DNA from: JALYRV01 sp036675475
GTDB lineage: Bacteria > Acidobacteriota > Vicinamibacteria > Vicinamibacterales > SCN-69-37
Length of the DNA stretch: 64,000 nucleotides
Assembly (NCBI GenBank): GCA_036675475.1
Contig: JAKFEY010000044.1
Span: 9,422-73,421, forward strand
Direction of reading: 5' to 3'
Shown: positions 42,481 to 50,508 of the stretch, piece after piece
Layout: each line of letters begins with the position of its first letter
Numbering within the stretch: position 1 is the first letter of the stretch
Notes under the pieces: model-generated
The model's database searches: none
The model's input: the letters and a program-made list of their open reading frames with translations, nothing else
What the model was told of the DNA's origin: nothing
Position numbers and translations under genes: made by a program

Positions 42481-44253
42481 CTAGCGGTCGGGAATATTGA
42501 ACTTCAGTGCGACGACGGTCATGTCGTCGTTGGGGGGCGCGCCGTCGCGCCACTGTTCCACCGCGCTCACGATCGCCTGCACGATGTCGCGGGCGCTCTG
42601 AGCGCGGGCCTGTTTCACGACCTCGATCAGTCGCTCGGACGTGAACTCCTCGCTGCGGGTGTTCATCGCCTCAGACACACCGTCACTGCAGAACACAAAC
42701 ACGTCGTTGGGCGAGATCGGCAGGGTCAGCTCGTCGTACGTCGTGCCGAAAAACGAGCCGAGCGGCACGCCGGGCGAGTCGATCTGATAGCAGCGATCCG
42801 TGGTGCAGTGCACGGGGTACGGCACGCCGGAGTTGGCGAGCGTCACGGAGCGGCGTTTGATGTCGAACACGGCGTACACGAGCGTGCAGTAGTACTCCTC
42901 GAGCTGCCGCTGGTGCAGGATCGTGTTCATCGACGACAGCACGCCGGAGGGCGTGGAGCGTTCGGGCACATAGCGGCGCCGGAACGTGCGGCCGCGTACG
43001 AGCTCGCCGGCAAAGACGCTGTACAGCGCCGCCGGCACGCCCTTGCCCGAGACGTCGCCGAGCGCGACGACCAGGGTGTTGGACTCGGGCGACAGGAAGT
43101 CGTGGAAATCGCCTCCGAGCTCGCGCGCGGCGGCAAACGCGGCCGCGACCTCGACGCCCTTCAGGCGCTTGGGCAGCTCGGTGGGCAGCAGCGCCGCCTG
43201 CACGCGCTGCGCGAAGCGCAGTTCCTTTTCGAGGCGCGCTTCGGTGTCCGACACCTCGGCGTACAGGCGCGCGTTCTCGATGGCCACCGCCGCCTGGCTG
43301 GCGAGCAGCGTGAGAATCTCGACGTCGCGTTTCGAGAAGGCGTCGAGCTCCGGGCTTTCGAGATCGAAGACCCCGACGCAGCGATCCTTCAGCAGCAGCG
43401 GCACCGCAAGCTCCGAGCGCACGTCCTCGACCACCTTGATGTAGCGCGGATCCTTCGAGACGTCGGGCACCACGACCGCCTCGCGATGGAGCGCGGCGTA
43501 GCCGACCAGGCCCTCGCCGAGCTTCACGTGCGGCAGCGTCACCTTCTCGCCGTACTGCACCGCCACGCGCATCTCGAGCGACCGCGTGTCCTCGTTGAGC
43601 AGCAGGATGCCGAAGGTGCGGTAGTCGACGACGCGCTTGGCCAGCTGCGCGAGCCGCGGCAGCAGCTCGTCGAGATCGAGCAGCGCGGCCACTTCCCTGC
43701 CGATTTCCGAGAGCGTCTCGAAGGCGTCGGCGTCGCGGCGCGCCTGCTCGAACAGGCGCGCGTTCTCGAGCGCAACCGCCACATGCGCGCCGAACTGCCG
43801 CAGGATCTGCACGTCGCGCTCGCCGTACTGCGCCGCTTGATGGCTGAGGACATTCAGCGCGCCGACCGCCCGCGACTTGTACGTGATCGGCACGACCAGG
43901 TCCGACACCATGCCCGGCACCACCTCGATGTAGTGCGGATCGTCGGCGGCATTGGCCACCACGACCGGCTGGCGCATCTTGACGGCGCGGCCCACGACGC
44001 CTTCCCCGGCCTTCAGGCGGAAGCCGGCGTCGCGATCGGGATAGCCGACGGCATACTCGAGCCGCAGATCGTCGCGCCGCTCGTCGTACAGATACACGCC
44101 GAAGGCGTCAAAGGGGATCAGGCGCGCGATCAGCTCGGGGATCTTCGGCAGGAGCTCCTCGAGCTCCAGGACGGACGTCACCTGCCGGCCCAGGTCGAAC
44201 AGGGTCAGCAGGACGTCGTGCTCAGTTGCGGGTTCGGGGGACACGTGCTCCAT
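42481..44253 (-). CDS. GAF-GAF-SpoIIE phosphatase (RsbU-like)
   Basis: 590 residues from the ATG at 44253. Two GAF domains at about 15-165 and 185-335, joined by a helix, sense a small ligand. A coiled coil (ARLYAEVSDTEARLEKELRFAQRVQAALLPTELPK) leads to a PP2C phosphatase domain at 375-590 with GGDFHDFLSP...LGDVSGKG and FCSDGVSEAMN. It probably reactivates an anti-anti-sigma factor in a partner-switch cascade, as the membrane-bound copy at 30146 may. It shares its promoter region with fabZ. Confidence 0.88.
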   Translation of the reverse strand: MEHVSPEPATEHDVLLTLFDLGRQVTSVLELEELLPKIPELIARLIPFDAFGVYLYDERRDDLRLEYAVGYPDRDAGFRLKAGEGVVGRAVKMRQPVVVANAADDPHYIEVVPGMVSDLVVPITYKSRAVGALNVLSHQAAQYGERDVQILRQFGAHVAVALENARLFEQARRDADAFETLSEIGREVAALLDLDELLPRLAQLAKRVVDYRTFGILLLNEDTRSLEMRVAVQYGEKVTLPHVKLGEGLVGYAALHREAVVVPDVSKDPRYIKVVEDVRSELAVPLLLKDRCVGVFDLESPELDAFSKRDVEILTLLASQAAVAIENARLYAEVSDTEARLEKELRFAQRVQAALLPTELPKRLKGVEVAAAFAAARELGGDFHDFLSPESNTLVVALGDVSGKGVPAALYSVFAGELVRGRTFRRRYVPERSTPSGVLSSMNTILHQRQLEEYYCTLVYAVFDIKRRSVTLANSGVPYPVHCTTDRCYQIDSPGVPLGSFFGTTYDELTLPISPNDVFVFCSDGVSEAMNTRSEEFTSERLIEVVKQARAQSARDIVQAIVSAVEQWRDGAPPNDDMTVVALKFNIPDR

Positions 44254-44288
44254 TCGCGGCGGGTGTAGAGCAATTATACTGGTTCGCC
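44254..44288. promoter_or_regulatory. Bidirectional promoter with overlapping TATAAT and TATACT
   Basis: ATTATACT (44273-44280) reads TATAAT on the minus strand, 19 bases from the ATG at 44253, and TATACT on the plus strand, 8 bases from the fabZ-like ATG at 44289. Confidence 0.5.
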
Positions 44289-44816
44289 ATGGCCGCAACC
44301 CGCGACGAACTCGTCCTGCCGCTCGACTATCAGGCCATCGAGCGCATTCTGCCCCACCGCTATCCGTTCCTGCTTGTGGATCGCATCACCGAGTTCGAGC
44401 AGGACAAGCGCATCGTGGGCATCAAGAACATCTCGCTCAACGAGCGCTACCTGTCACATCGCGAGGGCGAGCGGCCCGTGATGCCGCCGACCATTCTCAC
44501 CGAAGCGGTCGCGCAGGTGGGCGCCATCCTGATCCTGTCGAAGCCTGAGAATCGCGACAAGCTGATTTACTTCCGGGCCATCGAACGGGTCCGCTACCGC
44601 AAGCCCGTGCATCCCGGCGACGTCGTCGAGATCGAGGCCGTCGTCCGCCGCCTGCGCAACCGCATGGGCGTGCTGGCCGGCGCCGGCCGCGTCAACGGTG
44701 AAGTCGTGATCGAGGGCACCATGACGTTCGCGCTTGGATCCGCCGAAGGCGAGGGCGAGGCCGACGAGCGGAACGGAGCCGCCGGATCGGCGCCGAAGTC
44801 AGTCCAGCGCAAGTAG
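44289..44816 (+). CDS. fabZ: 3-hydroxyacyl-ACP dehydratase FabZ-type (hotdog fold)
   Basis: 175 residues. ILPHRYPFLLVDRI near residue 20 contains the FabZ catalytic histidine, and MPPTILTEAVAQVGAI near 67 holds the glutamate; the usual FPGVLIIEALAQ is modified to PPTILTEAVAQ. The C-terminal 30 residues (GEGEADERNGAAGSAPKS) are an extra tail. FabZ removes water from 3-hydroxyacyl-ACP during fatty acid elongation. No other fab gene is nearby. The 3' end overlaps the convergent membrane-protein gene by 18 bases. Confidence 0.88.
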   Translation: MAATRDELVLPLDYQAIERILPHRYPFLLVDRITEFEQDKRIVGIKNISLNERYLSHREGERPVMPPTILTEAVAQVGAILILSKPENRDKLIYFRAIERVRYRKPVHPGDVVEIEAVVRRLRNRMGVLAGAGRVNGEVVIEGTMTFALGSAEGEGEADERNGAAGSAPKSVQRK

Positions 44817-45467
44817 CAGCATCCCGGCTTTCAGCGCGCGGGAACCCCAACGCGCCCAGGCCGGATCGTCCTTCCAGTACCTGACGCCGTCGAGCACGGC
44901 GGGCGCCAGAATCAGCACTCCCACGACCGGCTCCGGCACGCCGTCGTCGCCCGCGGAGATCGCGATGCCGCGCGTGTCGCGCTCGGCCGGGCCGAACCGC
45001 CCGAGCGCCGCCGCGGTGTAGACGGCGGACGTCGCGAGATTGAATATCAGCCAGCCCTTCTTGAAGGGCGCGCGCTGCTGCCGGAGGCCCCTGCCCGACG
45101 CGTCGCGCATCAGGAGCCACTCGTTGGCGGCGTGCTGCGCGAGGAAGCCCGACGCGGAAATCAGCAGCTCGCGGCGGCGCGTGACGGAATCGTGCGTGAC
45201 GGCAAAGAACGGGATCACGCCGTAGTCGAGCCGCTTGAAGCCGGGGTTTGCGTCGAGGGCCAGCCCCATGGCGATGTGCCCGGCTTCGTGGACGATGAGG
45301 CCCGCGGCGCCGCCGGCAAGGAATGTGGCGGTCTTTGCGGCGCGAGACTCACGCGACGCGGGCGCGTCGCGCGGCTCCGGCGGCGCGTCCTGCGCGCGCG
45401 CGGCGGTGGGCAGCGCCAGCAGGGCGGCGCTAAGAAGCGCGGCGCACCGGAACCGGATCAGCCGCAA
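44799..45467 (-). CDS. Exported membrane protein with HEAGH metal motif
   Basis: 222 residues with a signal peptide (LLSAALLALPTAARAQD). AGGAAGLIVHEAGHIAMGLAL near residue 52-72 puts an HEXXH-type motif within a hydrophobic helix, the arrangement seen in M50-like membrane metalloproteases; a second acidic ligand is not obvious, so activity is uncertain. Other helices are near 118-135, 140-155 and at the C-terminus. It overlaps the transporter gene start-to-end by 38 bases on the same strand. Confidence 0.55.
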   Translation of the reverse strand: MRLIRFRCAALLSAALLALPTAARAQDAPPEPRDAPASRESRAAKTATFLAGGAAGLIVHEAGHIAMGLALDANPGFKRLDYGVIPFFAVTHDSVTRRRELLISASGFLAQHAANEWLLMRDASGRGLRQQRAPFKKGWLIFNLATSAVYTAAALGRFGPAERDTRGIAISAGDDGVPEPVVGVLILAPAVLDGVRYWKDDPAWARWGSRALKAGMLLLALD

Positions 45468-46380
45468 CGGTTTCCCTGGCCTGCGCGGGCACGCGCTGCC
45501 GGATGCCCACGATCAGCATGCCCGCGGCGATGATGGCCGCCGCCACGACCATGCGCAGGCCGAACGGCTCGCCCAGCAGCAGCGTGCCGAGGATGACGGC
45601 GATCACGGGATTGACGTACGTGTAGAGCGAGACGGTCGACACCGGCAGGTGCTTCAGCGCATACGCGTACGCGGTGTAGGCCGCGATGGAGCCGAACACC
45701 GTCAGATACACGAGCGCAAACGTCGTCTTGCCGTTGAACGACAGGCGGGGCCATTCGCCCGCTATTGTCGCAAAGAGCAGCATCCAGAGGCCGCCGAACA
45801 GCATCTGCATGGCCGCGGCGGCCAGCACGTCGCGCGCCTGCGTGTAGCGCTTCGCGTACGACGAGCCAATGGCCCAGCCGACGCAGGCGATCTGGAGCGC
45901 CAGCACGCCGATGCCGTATCGCGAGCCGCCGGTGAACGACGCGAGCAGGTCGGGCCAGACGAGCACCAGGATGCCCGCGAACCCGACCATCAGCCCGAGC
46001 GTGTGACGAAGCCGCAGCTTCTCGCCGCCGGGCCAGAGGCTGTCGACGCCCGTCATCCAGAAGGGAGAGGTCGCGATGAGCACCGCGGCCAGGCCGCTCG
46101 GCACGTACTGCTCGGCGAAGGTCACGCCGCCGTTGCCGAGGCCGAGCATGAAGAACCCGACCAGCGCATACGACGGCCACGCCGACAGCGGCGGAAACGG
46201 CGTGCCGCGCAGGCGCAGGCCCGTGCCGAGAATGACGCCGGCAATCGCGTAGCGCATGCCGCCCATCGCAAACGGCGGCACGGTTTCGAGCGCCACCTTG
46301 ATGGCGAGATACGTCGTGCCCCAGATCACACAGACCGCGGCGAACGCAATGTAGGCGCGCTTGCGCACGACAGGACTCAT
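45430..46380 (-). CDS. EamA/DMT-family transporter
   Basis: 316 residues with ten transmembrane helices in two EamA repeats (FAAVCVIWGTTYLAIKVALE at the start; YLTVFGSIAAYTAYAYALKHLPVS near 235). EamA proteins export amino acids or drugs (RhtA/YdcZ-like). It overlaps the Lrp regulator stop by 4 bases (ATGA), so the pair is likely co-expressed and the exporter may be the regulated function. The C-terminal tail overlaps the next gene downstream. Confidence 0.9.
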   Translation of the reverse strand: MSPVVRKRAYIAFAAVCVIWGTTYLAIKVALETVPPFAMGGMRYAIAGVILGTGLRLRGTPFPPLSAWPSYALVGFFMLGLGNGGVTFAEQYVPSGLAAVLIATSPFWMTGVDSLWPGGEKLRLRHTLGLMVGFAGILVLVWPDLLASFTGGSRYGIGVLALQIACVGWAIGSSYAKRYTQARDVLAAAAMQMLFGGLWMLLFATIAGEWPRLSFNGKTTFALVYLTVFGSIAAYTAYAYALKHLPVSTVSLYTYVNPVIAVILGTLLLGEPFGLRMVVAAAIIAAGMLIVGIRQRVPAQARETVAADPVPVRRAS

Positions 46381-46862
46381 GACGCGGCCGCCTCCGCGTC
46401 AGGCTCCGGCAGCGACAGCTCCGTGGACTCCTTCAGCGAGCCGAGCACGATGGTCGTGCGCGTCGAGCGCACGCCCGCGATGCGGCCGATGCCGCCCTTC
46501 AGGATGTCGCCAAGATGCTCGGGGTCGCGCGCCCGCACTTTCACCAGGAAGCAGTCGTCGCCAGCCACGTGGTGCACTTCGAGCACGTCGGGCACGGCAG
46601 CCAGGTCCTGCCCGACCTTCTCGTCGCCGGCAATTTCACTGGTGCGGACGGCCACAAACGCCAGCATGCCGAGGCCCACGGCCTTGGGATTGACCAGCGC
46701 GGCATAGCCGAGAATTACGCCCCGGGCCTCGAGTTTACGCACCCGTTCGAGCACGGCCGACGGTGCGAGGCCCACTTCGCGGGCAATCTCGACCTGAGCA
46801 ATACGGCCGTTTTGCTGCAGAAATGCGAGTATTTTGAGGTCTATCGGGTCAAGAGCCGACAT
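46377..46862 (-). CDS. Lrp/AsnC family transcriptional regulator
   Basis: 161 residues. N-terminal helix-turn-helix (GRIAQVEIAREVGLAPSAVLERVRKLEARGVI) and C-terminal RAM domain (VLEVHHVAGDDCFLVKVRARD) that binds amino acids. Lrp-type regulators form octamers and respond to leucine, asparagine or other amino acids. It probably controls the DMT exporter downstream and its own gene. A long inverted repeat covers its start codon (separate entry). Confidence 0.93.
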   Translation of the reverse strand: MSALDPIDLKILAFLQQNGRIAQVEIAREVGLAPSAVLERVRKLEARGVILGYAALVNPKAVGLGMLAFVAVRTSEIAGDEKVGQDLAAVPDVLEVHHVAGDDCFLVKVRARDPEHLGDILKGGIGRIAGVRSTRTTIVLGSLKESTELSLPEPDAEAAAS

Positions 46863-46899
46863 ATATTCTGCCTAGAAGTCTAAATACAGAATATATGTC
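46858..46899. promoter_or_regulatory. Lrp operator candidate
   Basis: A perfect 13-base inverted repeat, GACATATATTCTG (46858-46870) and CAGAATATATGTC (46887-46899), with a 16-base spacer. The left half covers the Lrp start codon. AT-rich, in a GC-rich neighbourhood. Autorepression of lrp-eamA is the likely role; it also lies upstream of the small membrane-protein gene at 46973. Confidence 0.75.
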
Positions 46900-46972
46900 T
46901 GTCAATCAGATCCTGGAGACCAGTCAGCTCAGGCGTGGCACCTTCGTTGCACAACAGGGCCGTGGAGGAAAC

Positions 46973-47122
46973 ATGCTCGAAACGATCGCCATCATCCTGA
47001 TTGTCCTGTGGCTGCTCGGTCTGGTCAGCGGCAACACGATGGGCAACTTCATCTACGTGCTGCTCGTCATTGCCATCGTCCTGCTGCTCGTGCGCTTCAT
47101 GGGCGGCCGCCGCCGGATTTGA
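46973..47122 (+). CDS. Small lmo0937-family membrane protein
   Basis: 49 residues from the ATG at 46973, preceded by GGAGG. Two transmembrane helices: LETIAIILIVLWLLGLVSG and NFIYVLLVIAIVLLLVRF, ending in GGRRRI. This is the lmo0937-type pattern found in many bacteria; function unknown, often stress-induced. The 3' end overlaps the convergent nuclease gene by 26 bases. An upstream ATG at 46895 would give a poor N-terminus. Confidence 0.75.
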   Translation: MLETIAIILIVLWLLGLVSGNTMGNFIYVLLVIAIVLLLVRFMGGRRRI

Positions 47123-48095
47123 AGAACACGCGCTTCAGGCGCGGGTGATAGGGCGTAAACGGCCCGTCACTGTCGTCCTCGGCGATGTGGCGATTGATCT
47201 GGTGCAACTTCGCATCCAGGTCGTCGCACGTCGCCAGGATGAACGCCTCGATCGTCATCGGCTCGACCGGCGATCCGAACTCGCGCGATCCGTGATGCGA
47301 GAGGATCAGGTGCTCGAGCTCCATCAGCAGCTCCGCCGGAAAGCCTGAAATTTCCTTCGCCGCGTCGCGTACCAGCATCACGCCGAGCGTAATGTGCCCG
47401 AGCAGGTTGCCTTCCACGGAATACTGCGTGGCCGTCTCGTACTCGAGCTCCTGCAGCTTGCCGATGTCGTGCAGGATGACGCCCGCAATCAGCAGATCGC
47501 GGCGCGCCTCGTAGGCCGCGCCCAGCGCGGTCGTCGTCTCAATCAGCTTGAGAATGTGCTCGAGCAGGCCGCTGCGATAGGCATGGTGGACGGTCTGCGC
47601 CGCCGGCCAGATCTTCAGCTTGCCGCCCTCGCGCGCGAGGATGCCGGTGAGCAGCTCGCGCAGGTGCGGATGCTCGACACTCTGCACGTGGCGCTCGAGC
47701 GCCGCCCACATATCGCCCGCCGGAAACGGCGACGCGCGGATGCAGTCCTCTTCACGGAAGCCGTCGAGCCGATCGCGGTTCGCGTCGACGCGGCGAATCT
47801 TGTCGATGACGATCTCGAGCTTCTGGTTGTAGACGCTGCCGCGGCCCTGCACCTTCACGAACTCGCCCGCTTCGAACTCGTGGCGCAGCGTGTCGACCTC
47901 GTTGAAGATCTTGCCGGCAATCTCGCCCGAGATGTCCTGCAGCACGACGGTGATGAAGTCGCTGCCGGTGCGGCCCGTGCGCACGTCCTTGCGGATGCAC
48001 AGATAGAAGCCGGCGCCGGACGACTGCGCGTCGAGCATGGCCACCTGCGGAAGCCGGCCCCGGCCCGTTTCACCGAACAGATCGCTCTCTCTCAT
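47097..48095 (-). CDS. OB-fold/HD-domain 3'-5' exoribonuclease (YhaM-like)
   Basis: 332 residues. N-terminal OB fold (FYLCIRKDVRTGRTGSDFITVVLQDISGEI) at about residues 25-95, and HD domain at about 150-300 with HHAYRSGLLEHILKLIE, LHDIGKLQEL and LSHHGS, which carry the metal-binding His/Asp. YhaM trims RNA and DNA 3' ends with Mn2+. It overlaps the end of the upstream dehydrogenase gene (ATGA), within a palindromic element. The mRNA leader GGAG is supplied by that element. Confidence 0.85.
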   Translation of the reverse strand: MRESDLFGETGRGRLPQVAMLDAQSSGAGFYLCIRKDVRTGRTGSDFITVVLQDISGEIAGKIFNEVDTLRHEFEAGEFVKVQGRGSVYNQKLEIVIDKIRRVDANRDRLDGFREEDCIRASPFPAGDMWAALERHVQSVEHPHLRELLTGILAREGGKLKIWPAAQTVHHAYRSGLLEHILKLIETTTALGAAYEARRDLLIAGVILHDIGKLQELEYETATQYSVEGNLLGHITLGVMLVRDAAKEISGFPAELLMELEHLILSHHGSREFGSPVEPMTIEAFILATCDDLDAKLHQINRHIAEDDSDGPFTPYHPRLKRVFFKSGGGRP

Positions 48096-48967
48096 TTGAT
48101 CTCCGGCGGGGTCCCCTGCACCCCGCCTGGCTCCGTCGCTCGCGGGGCCCCTTCGCCCCGCTCCGCTCTCTCGCTCACCCCAAGGAAATCAAACGGCCCG
48201 CGCCCGAGCCACTGGCCGCCGTCGACGGTCAGCACGTCGCCGGTGATGTATGCCGCGTGCGGCGACACGAGGAACGCCACCGCGTCGGCGATTTCCTCCG
48301 GGCGGCCCCAGCGCTTGAGCGGCACCGACTGCGTGAGCCGCGCGACCGCCTCGGGCGTGTTCCACAGCTGTTTGGCCGCGCCGGGCGACTCGATCGGGCC
48401 GGGCGCGACGCCGTTGACGCGAATGCCGTGCGGCGCCCATTCCACCGCCAGCGTCTGCGTCATCGCCATGACGCCGGCCTTCGCGGCGGCCGAATGCACG
48501 GTGCCGGCGCTGCCCGTCCACGCGTACGTCGCCAGAATCGACACAATCGATCCGCCGCCGCCGCGCGCGATCATGTGCTTCCCCACCGCCTGCGAGCAGA
48601 AGAAGCTGCCGTTGAGGACAATGCCGACGACCGCGTTCCAGCCGTTCGGCGACAGATCCTCGGCGCGGCAGATGAAGTTGCCGGCCGCGTTGTTGACGAG
48701 GATGTCGATGCGGCCGAATCTCGCCACGGCCTGCTCCACCATGCGGTTGACCTGGTCAGGCTGGCGCACATCCACCGGCACCGCCATGGCTTCGATGCCC
48801 TCGGCGCCGAGCGACGCCACGGCCGCGTCCATGTGCTCGGCGCTTCGGCTCGCAATCACCACGCGCGCGCCCAGCGAGCCCAGCCGCCGCGCGATGGCCA
48901 GCCCAAGTCCGGTGCCGCCGCCGGTGATGACGGCGACCTGATCGCGAAAGAGAGACGCTGTAAACAT
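48092..48967 (-). CDS. Short-chain dehydrogenase (2,4-dienoyl-CoA reductase-like) with extra tail
   Basis: 291 residues. AVITGGGTGLGLAIARRLGSLG at the N-terminus is the Rossmann motif, NNAAGNFICRAEDLSPNGWN near residue 90 resembles peroxisomal/bacterial dienoyl-CoA reductase-like SDRs, and GVAPGPIESPGA near 190 follows. The usual tyrosine is less clear (STYAWTGSAGTVHSAAAKAGV gives a modified centre). The last 29 residues, after GRGPFDF, come from the palindromic element at 48095-48193, so the protein was probably extended by an insertion. Start next to the hybrid kinase on the other strand. Confidence 0.82.
   Translation of the reverse strand: MFTASLFRDQVAVITGGGTGLGLAIARRLGSLGARVVIASRSAEHMDAAVASLGAEGIEAMAVPVDVRQPDQVNRMVEQAVARFGRIDILVNNAAGNFICRAEDLSPNGWNAVVGIVLNGSFFCSQAVGKHMIARGGGGSIVSILATYAWTGSAGTVHSAAAKAGVMAMTQTLAVEWAPHGIRVNGVAPGPIESPGAAKQLWNTPEAVARLTQSVPLKRWGRPEEIADAVAFLVSPHAAYITGDVLTVDGGQWLGRGPFDFLGVSERAERGEGAPRATEPGGVQGTPPEIK
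48095..48193. repeat. Palindromic element 4, inside a coding 3' end
   Basis: Outer arms TTTGATCTCC... (48095-48112) and ...GGAAATCAAA (48177-48193) are inverted with a few differences. Inside are two GC-rich hairpins, GCGGGG/CCCCGC and CGGGGC/GCCCCG. The internal GAGAGCGGAG (minus strand) is also in element 1. It adds the tail to the dehydrogenase and supplies the ribosome-binding site of the nuclease gene. Confidence 0.65.
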
Positions 48968-48993
48968 TGAACGGTCTTATTATCAATCCGCCG
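48968..48993. promoter_or_regulatory. Bidirectional promoter with overlapping -10 elements
   Basis: TATTATC (48978-48984) gives TATTAT on the plus strand, 10 bases before the ATG at 48994, and GATAAT on the minus strand, 11 bases before the ATG at 48967. Confidence 0.45.
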
Positions 48994-50508
48994 ATGCCCG
49001 CGCCGCGACTGATTCGTCTGTTCGACCAGGTGCCGGAGGGCATCTTCATCGGCTCGGTCGATGTCTCCGGCTGCCGCACCGCGTCGGCCAATCCCTATCT
49101 CAAACTGATGTTCGGCCTTGCCGCCGACACGCCCGACGAGGCGGTACTGCCCTTCGCGGCCGATCGGTTCGTCGACGCGCAGGCGCACGAGGCGTTTGTC
49201 GACCGCCTGGCGCGCGACGGCACGGTGCGCGATTACCTGCTGCGGATGCGCCGCGCCGACGGCTCGCCCTTCTGGGTCGAAGTCACCGCGATTGCCGAAC
49301 CGGCCGAAGGCGCCGCCGGCACGCTCGCGATCGAAGCCCTGGTGCGCGACGTCAGCGAGCGGAAGAAACTGGACGATCAGGCCAAGGACGTGTACCACCA
49401 GCTGCTGCAGGCCGAAAAGCTGGCGGCCCTCGGCCAGACGATTTCAGGCGTGGCGCACGAGTTGAACAATCCGCTCGCGGCGATTCTGACGTGGGCCGAG
49501 CGGCTCGCCGCCAACCCGTCGCCCGACACCACCGCGAAAGGCGTCGACGCCATCCTCGCGCAGGCCGAACGCGCCGCGCGCATCGTGCGCAACCTGCTCA
49601 CCTTCGCGCGCAAGCGGCACACGACGCGCGCCATGGTCGACCTGAATCACGTCATTCGCGAAACGCTGTCGCTCCGTGCCTACGAGCAGCGCGTCAGCAA
49701 CGTCGTGATCGTCGAAGCCCTGGCGGCCGGCCTTCCGCAGGTGTTTGCCGACCCGCATCAGGTGCAGCAGGTGCTGCTCAACCTGATCATCAACGCCGAG
49801 CAGGCGATGCTCGGCGCCAACGGCCGCGGCACGCTCATCGTCCGCACCTGGCACGAGCCCGACCGCGACGCCGTCATCCTCGAGGTGAACGACGATGGGC
49901 CGGGGGTGCCGGCGGATGTGCAGCCAAAAATCTTCGATCCGTTTTTTACGACGAAGGAGGTGGGCAAGGGCACGGGGCTCGGGCTCACCGTCGCGTACGC
50001 CATCGTGCAGGAACACGGCGGGCGCCTGCGGCTCGAGTCGTCGCCGGGCGCCGGCGCGTCGTTCTTCATGGAGCTGCCGGTCGGCGGCATGGCCGTGCGC
50101 ACGCCGGCGCCGGCCGGCGCGCCGGCGCGGTCCGACATCCCGCAGGGATCGACGGCGCTGATTGTGGAAGACGAGGCGGCGCTGCGCGCGGCGGTGGGCG
50201 ACGCGCTGGCCGACGCGGGGTTTGCCGTGGACCGCGCCGCGGACGGCGAAGAGGCGCTCGCGAAAACACGCGAGCGCGACTACGACCTGATCGTCTGCGA
50301 CCTGAAGATGCCGCGCGTCGACGGCCCGGCGTTCTTCGCGGCGCTGTCGGACGAGAAGCCGTCGCTCGCGCGCCGGGTGATCTTCGTCACGGGCGACGTT
50401 GCCGGCACCGACGCCGAGCGCTTTCTCGAATCCAGCGGCTGCCGCTGGCTCGCCAAGCCGTTCCGCCTACGCGATCTTCTGCGTCTCGCGCGTGAAACCC
50501 TGCGCTGA
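48994..50508 (+). CDS. Hybrid histidine kinase with C-terminal receiver
   Basis: 504 residues from the ATG at 48994; an in-frame TTG at 48967 is rejected because a -10 element lies between. A PAS domain at about 5-120 is followed by a coiled coil, HisKA with His155 (SGVAHELNNPLAAIL), an ATPase domain (QQVLLNLIINAEQAM, NDDGPGVP, GTGLGLTVAYAIV) at about 235-365, a Pro/Ala linker, and a receiver at 385-500 with Asp436 (LIVCDLKMPRVDG) and Lys in AKPF. No transmembrane helix, so it senses a cytoplasmic cue. Its 3' end overlaps the convergent sigma-factor gene by 42 bases. Confidence 0.92.
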   Translation: MPAPRLIRLFDQVPEGIFIGSVDVSGCRTASANPYLKLMFGLAADTPDEAVLPFAADRFVDAQAHEAFVDRLARDGTVRDYLLRMRRADGSPFWVEVTAIAEPAEGAAGTLAIEALVRDVSERKKLDDQAKDVYHQLLQAEKLAALGQTISGVAHELNNPLAAILTWAERLAANPSPDTTAKGVDAILAQAERAARIVRNLLTFARKRHTTRAMVDLNHVIRETLSLRAYEQRVSNVVIVEALAAGLPQVFADPHQVQQVLLNLIINAEQAMLGANGRGTLIVRTWHEPDRDAVILEVNDDGPGVPADVQPKIFDPFFTTKEVGKGTGLGLTVAYAIVQEHGGRLRLESSPGAGASFFMELPVGGMAVRTPAPAGAPARSDIPQGSTALIVEDEAALRAAVGDALADAGFAVDRAADGEEALAKTRERDYDLIVCDLKMPRVDGPAFFAALSDEKPSLARRVIFVTGDVAGTDAERFLESSGCRWLAKPFRLRDLLRLARETLR

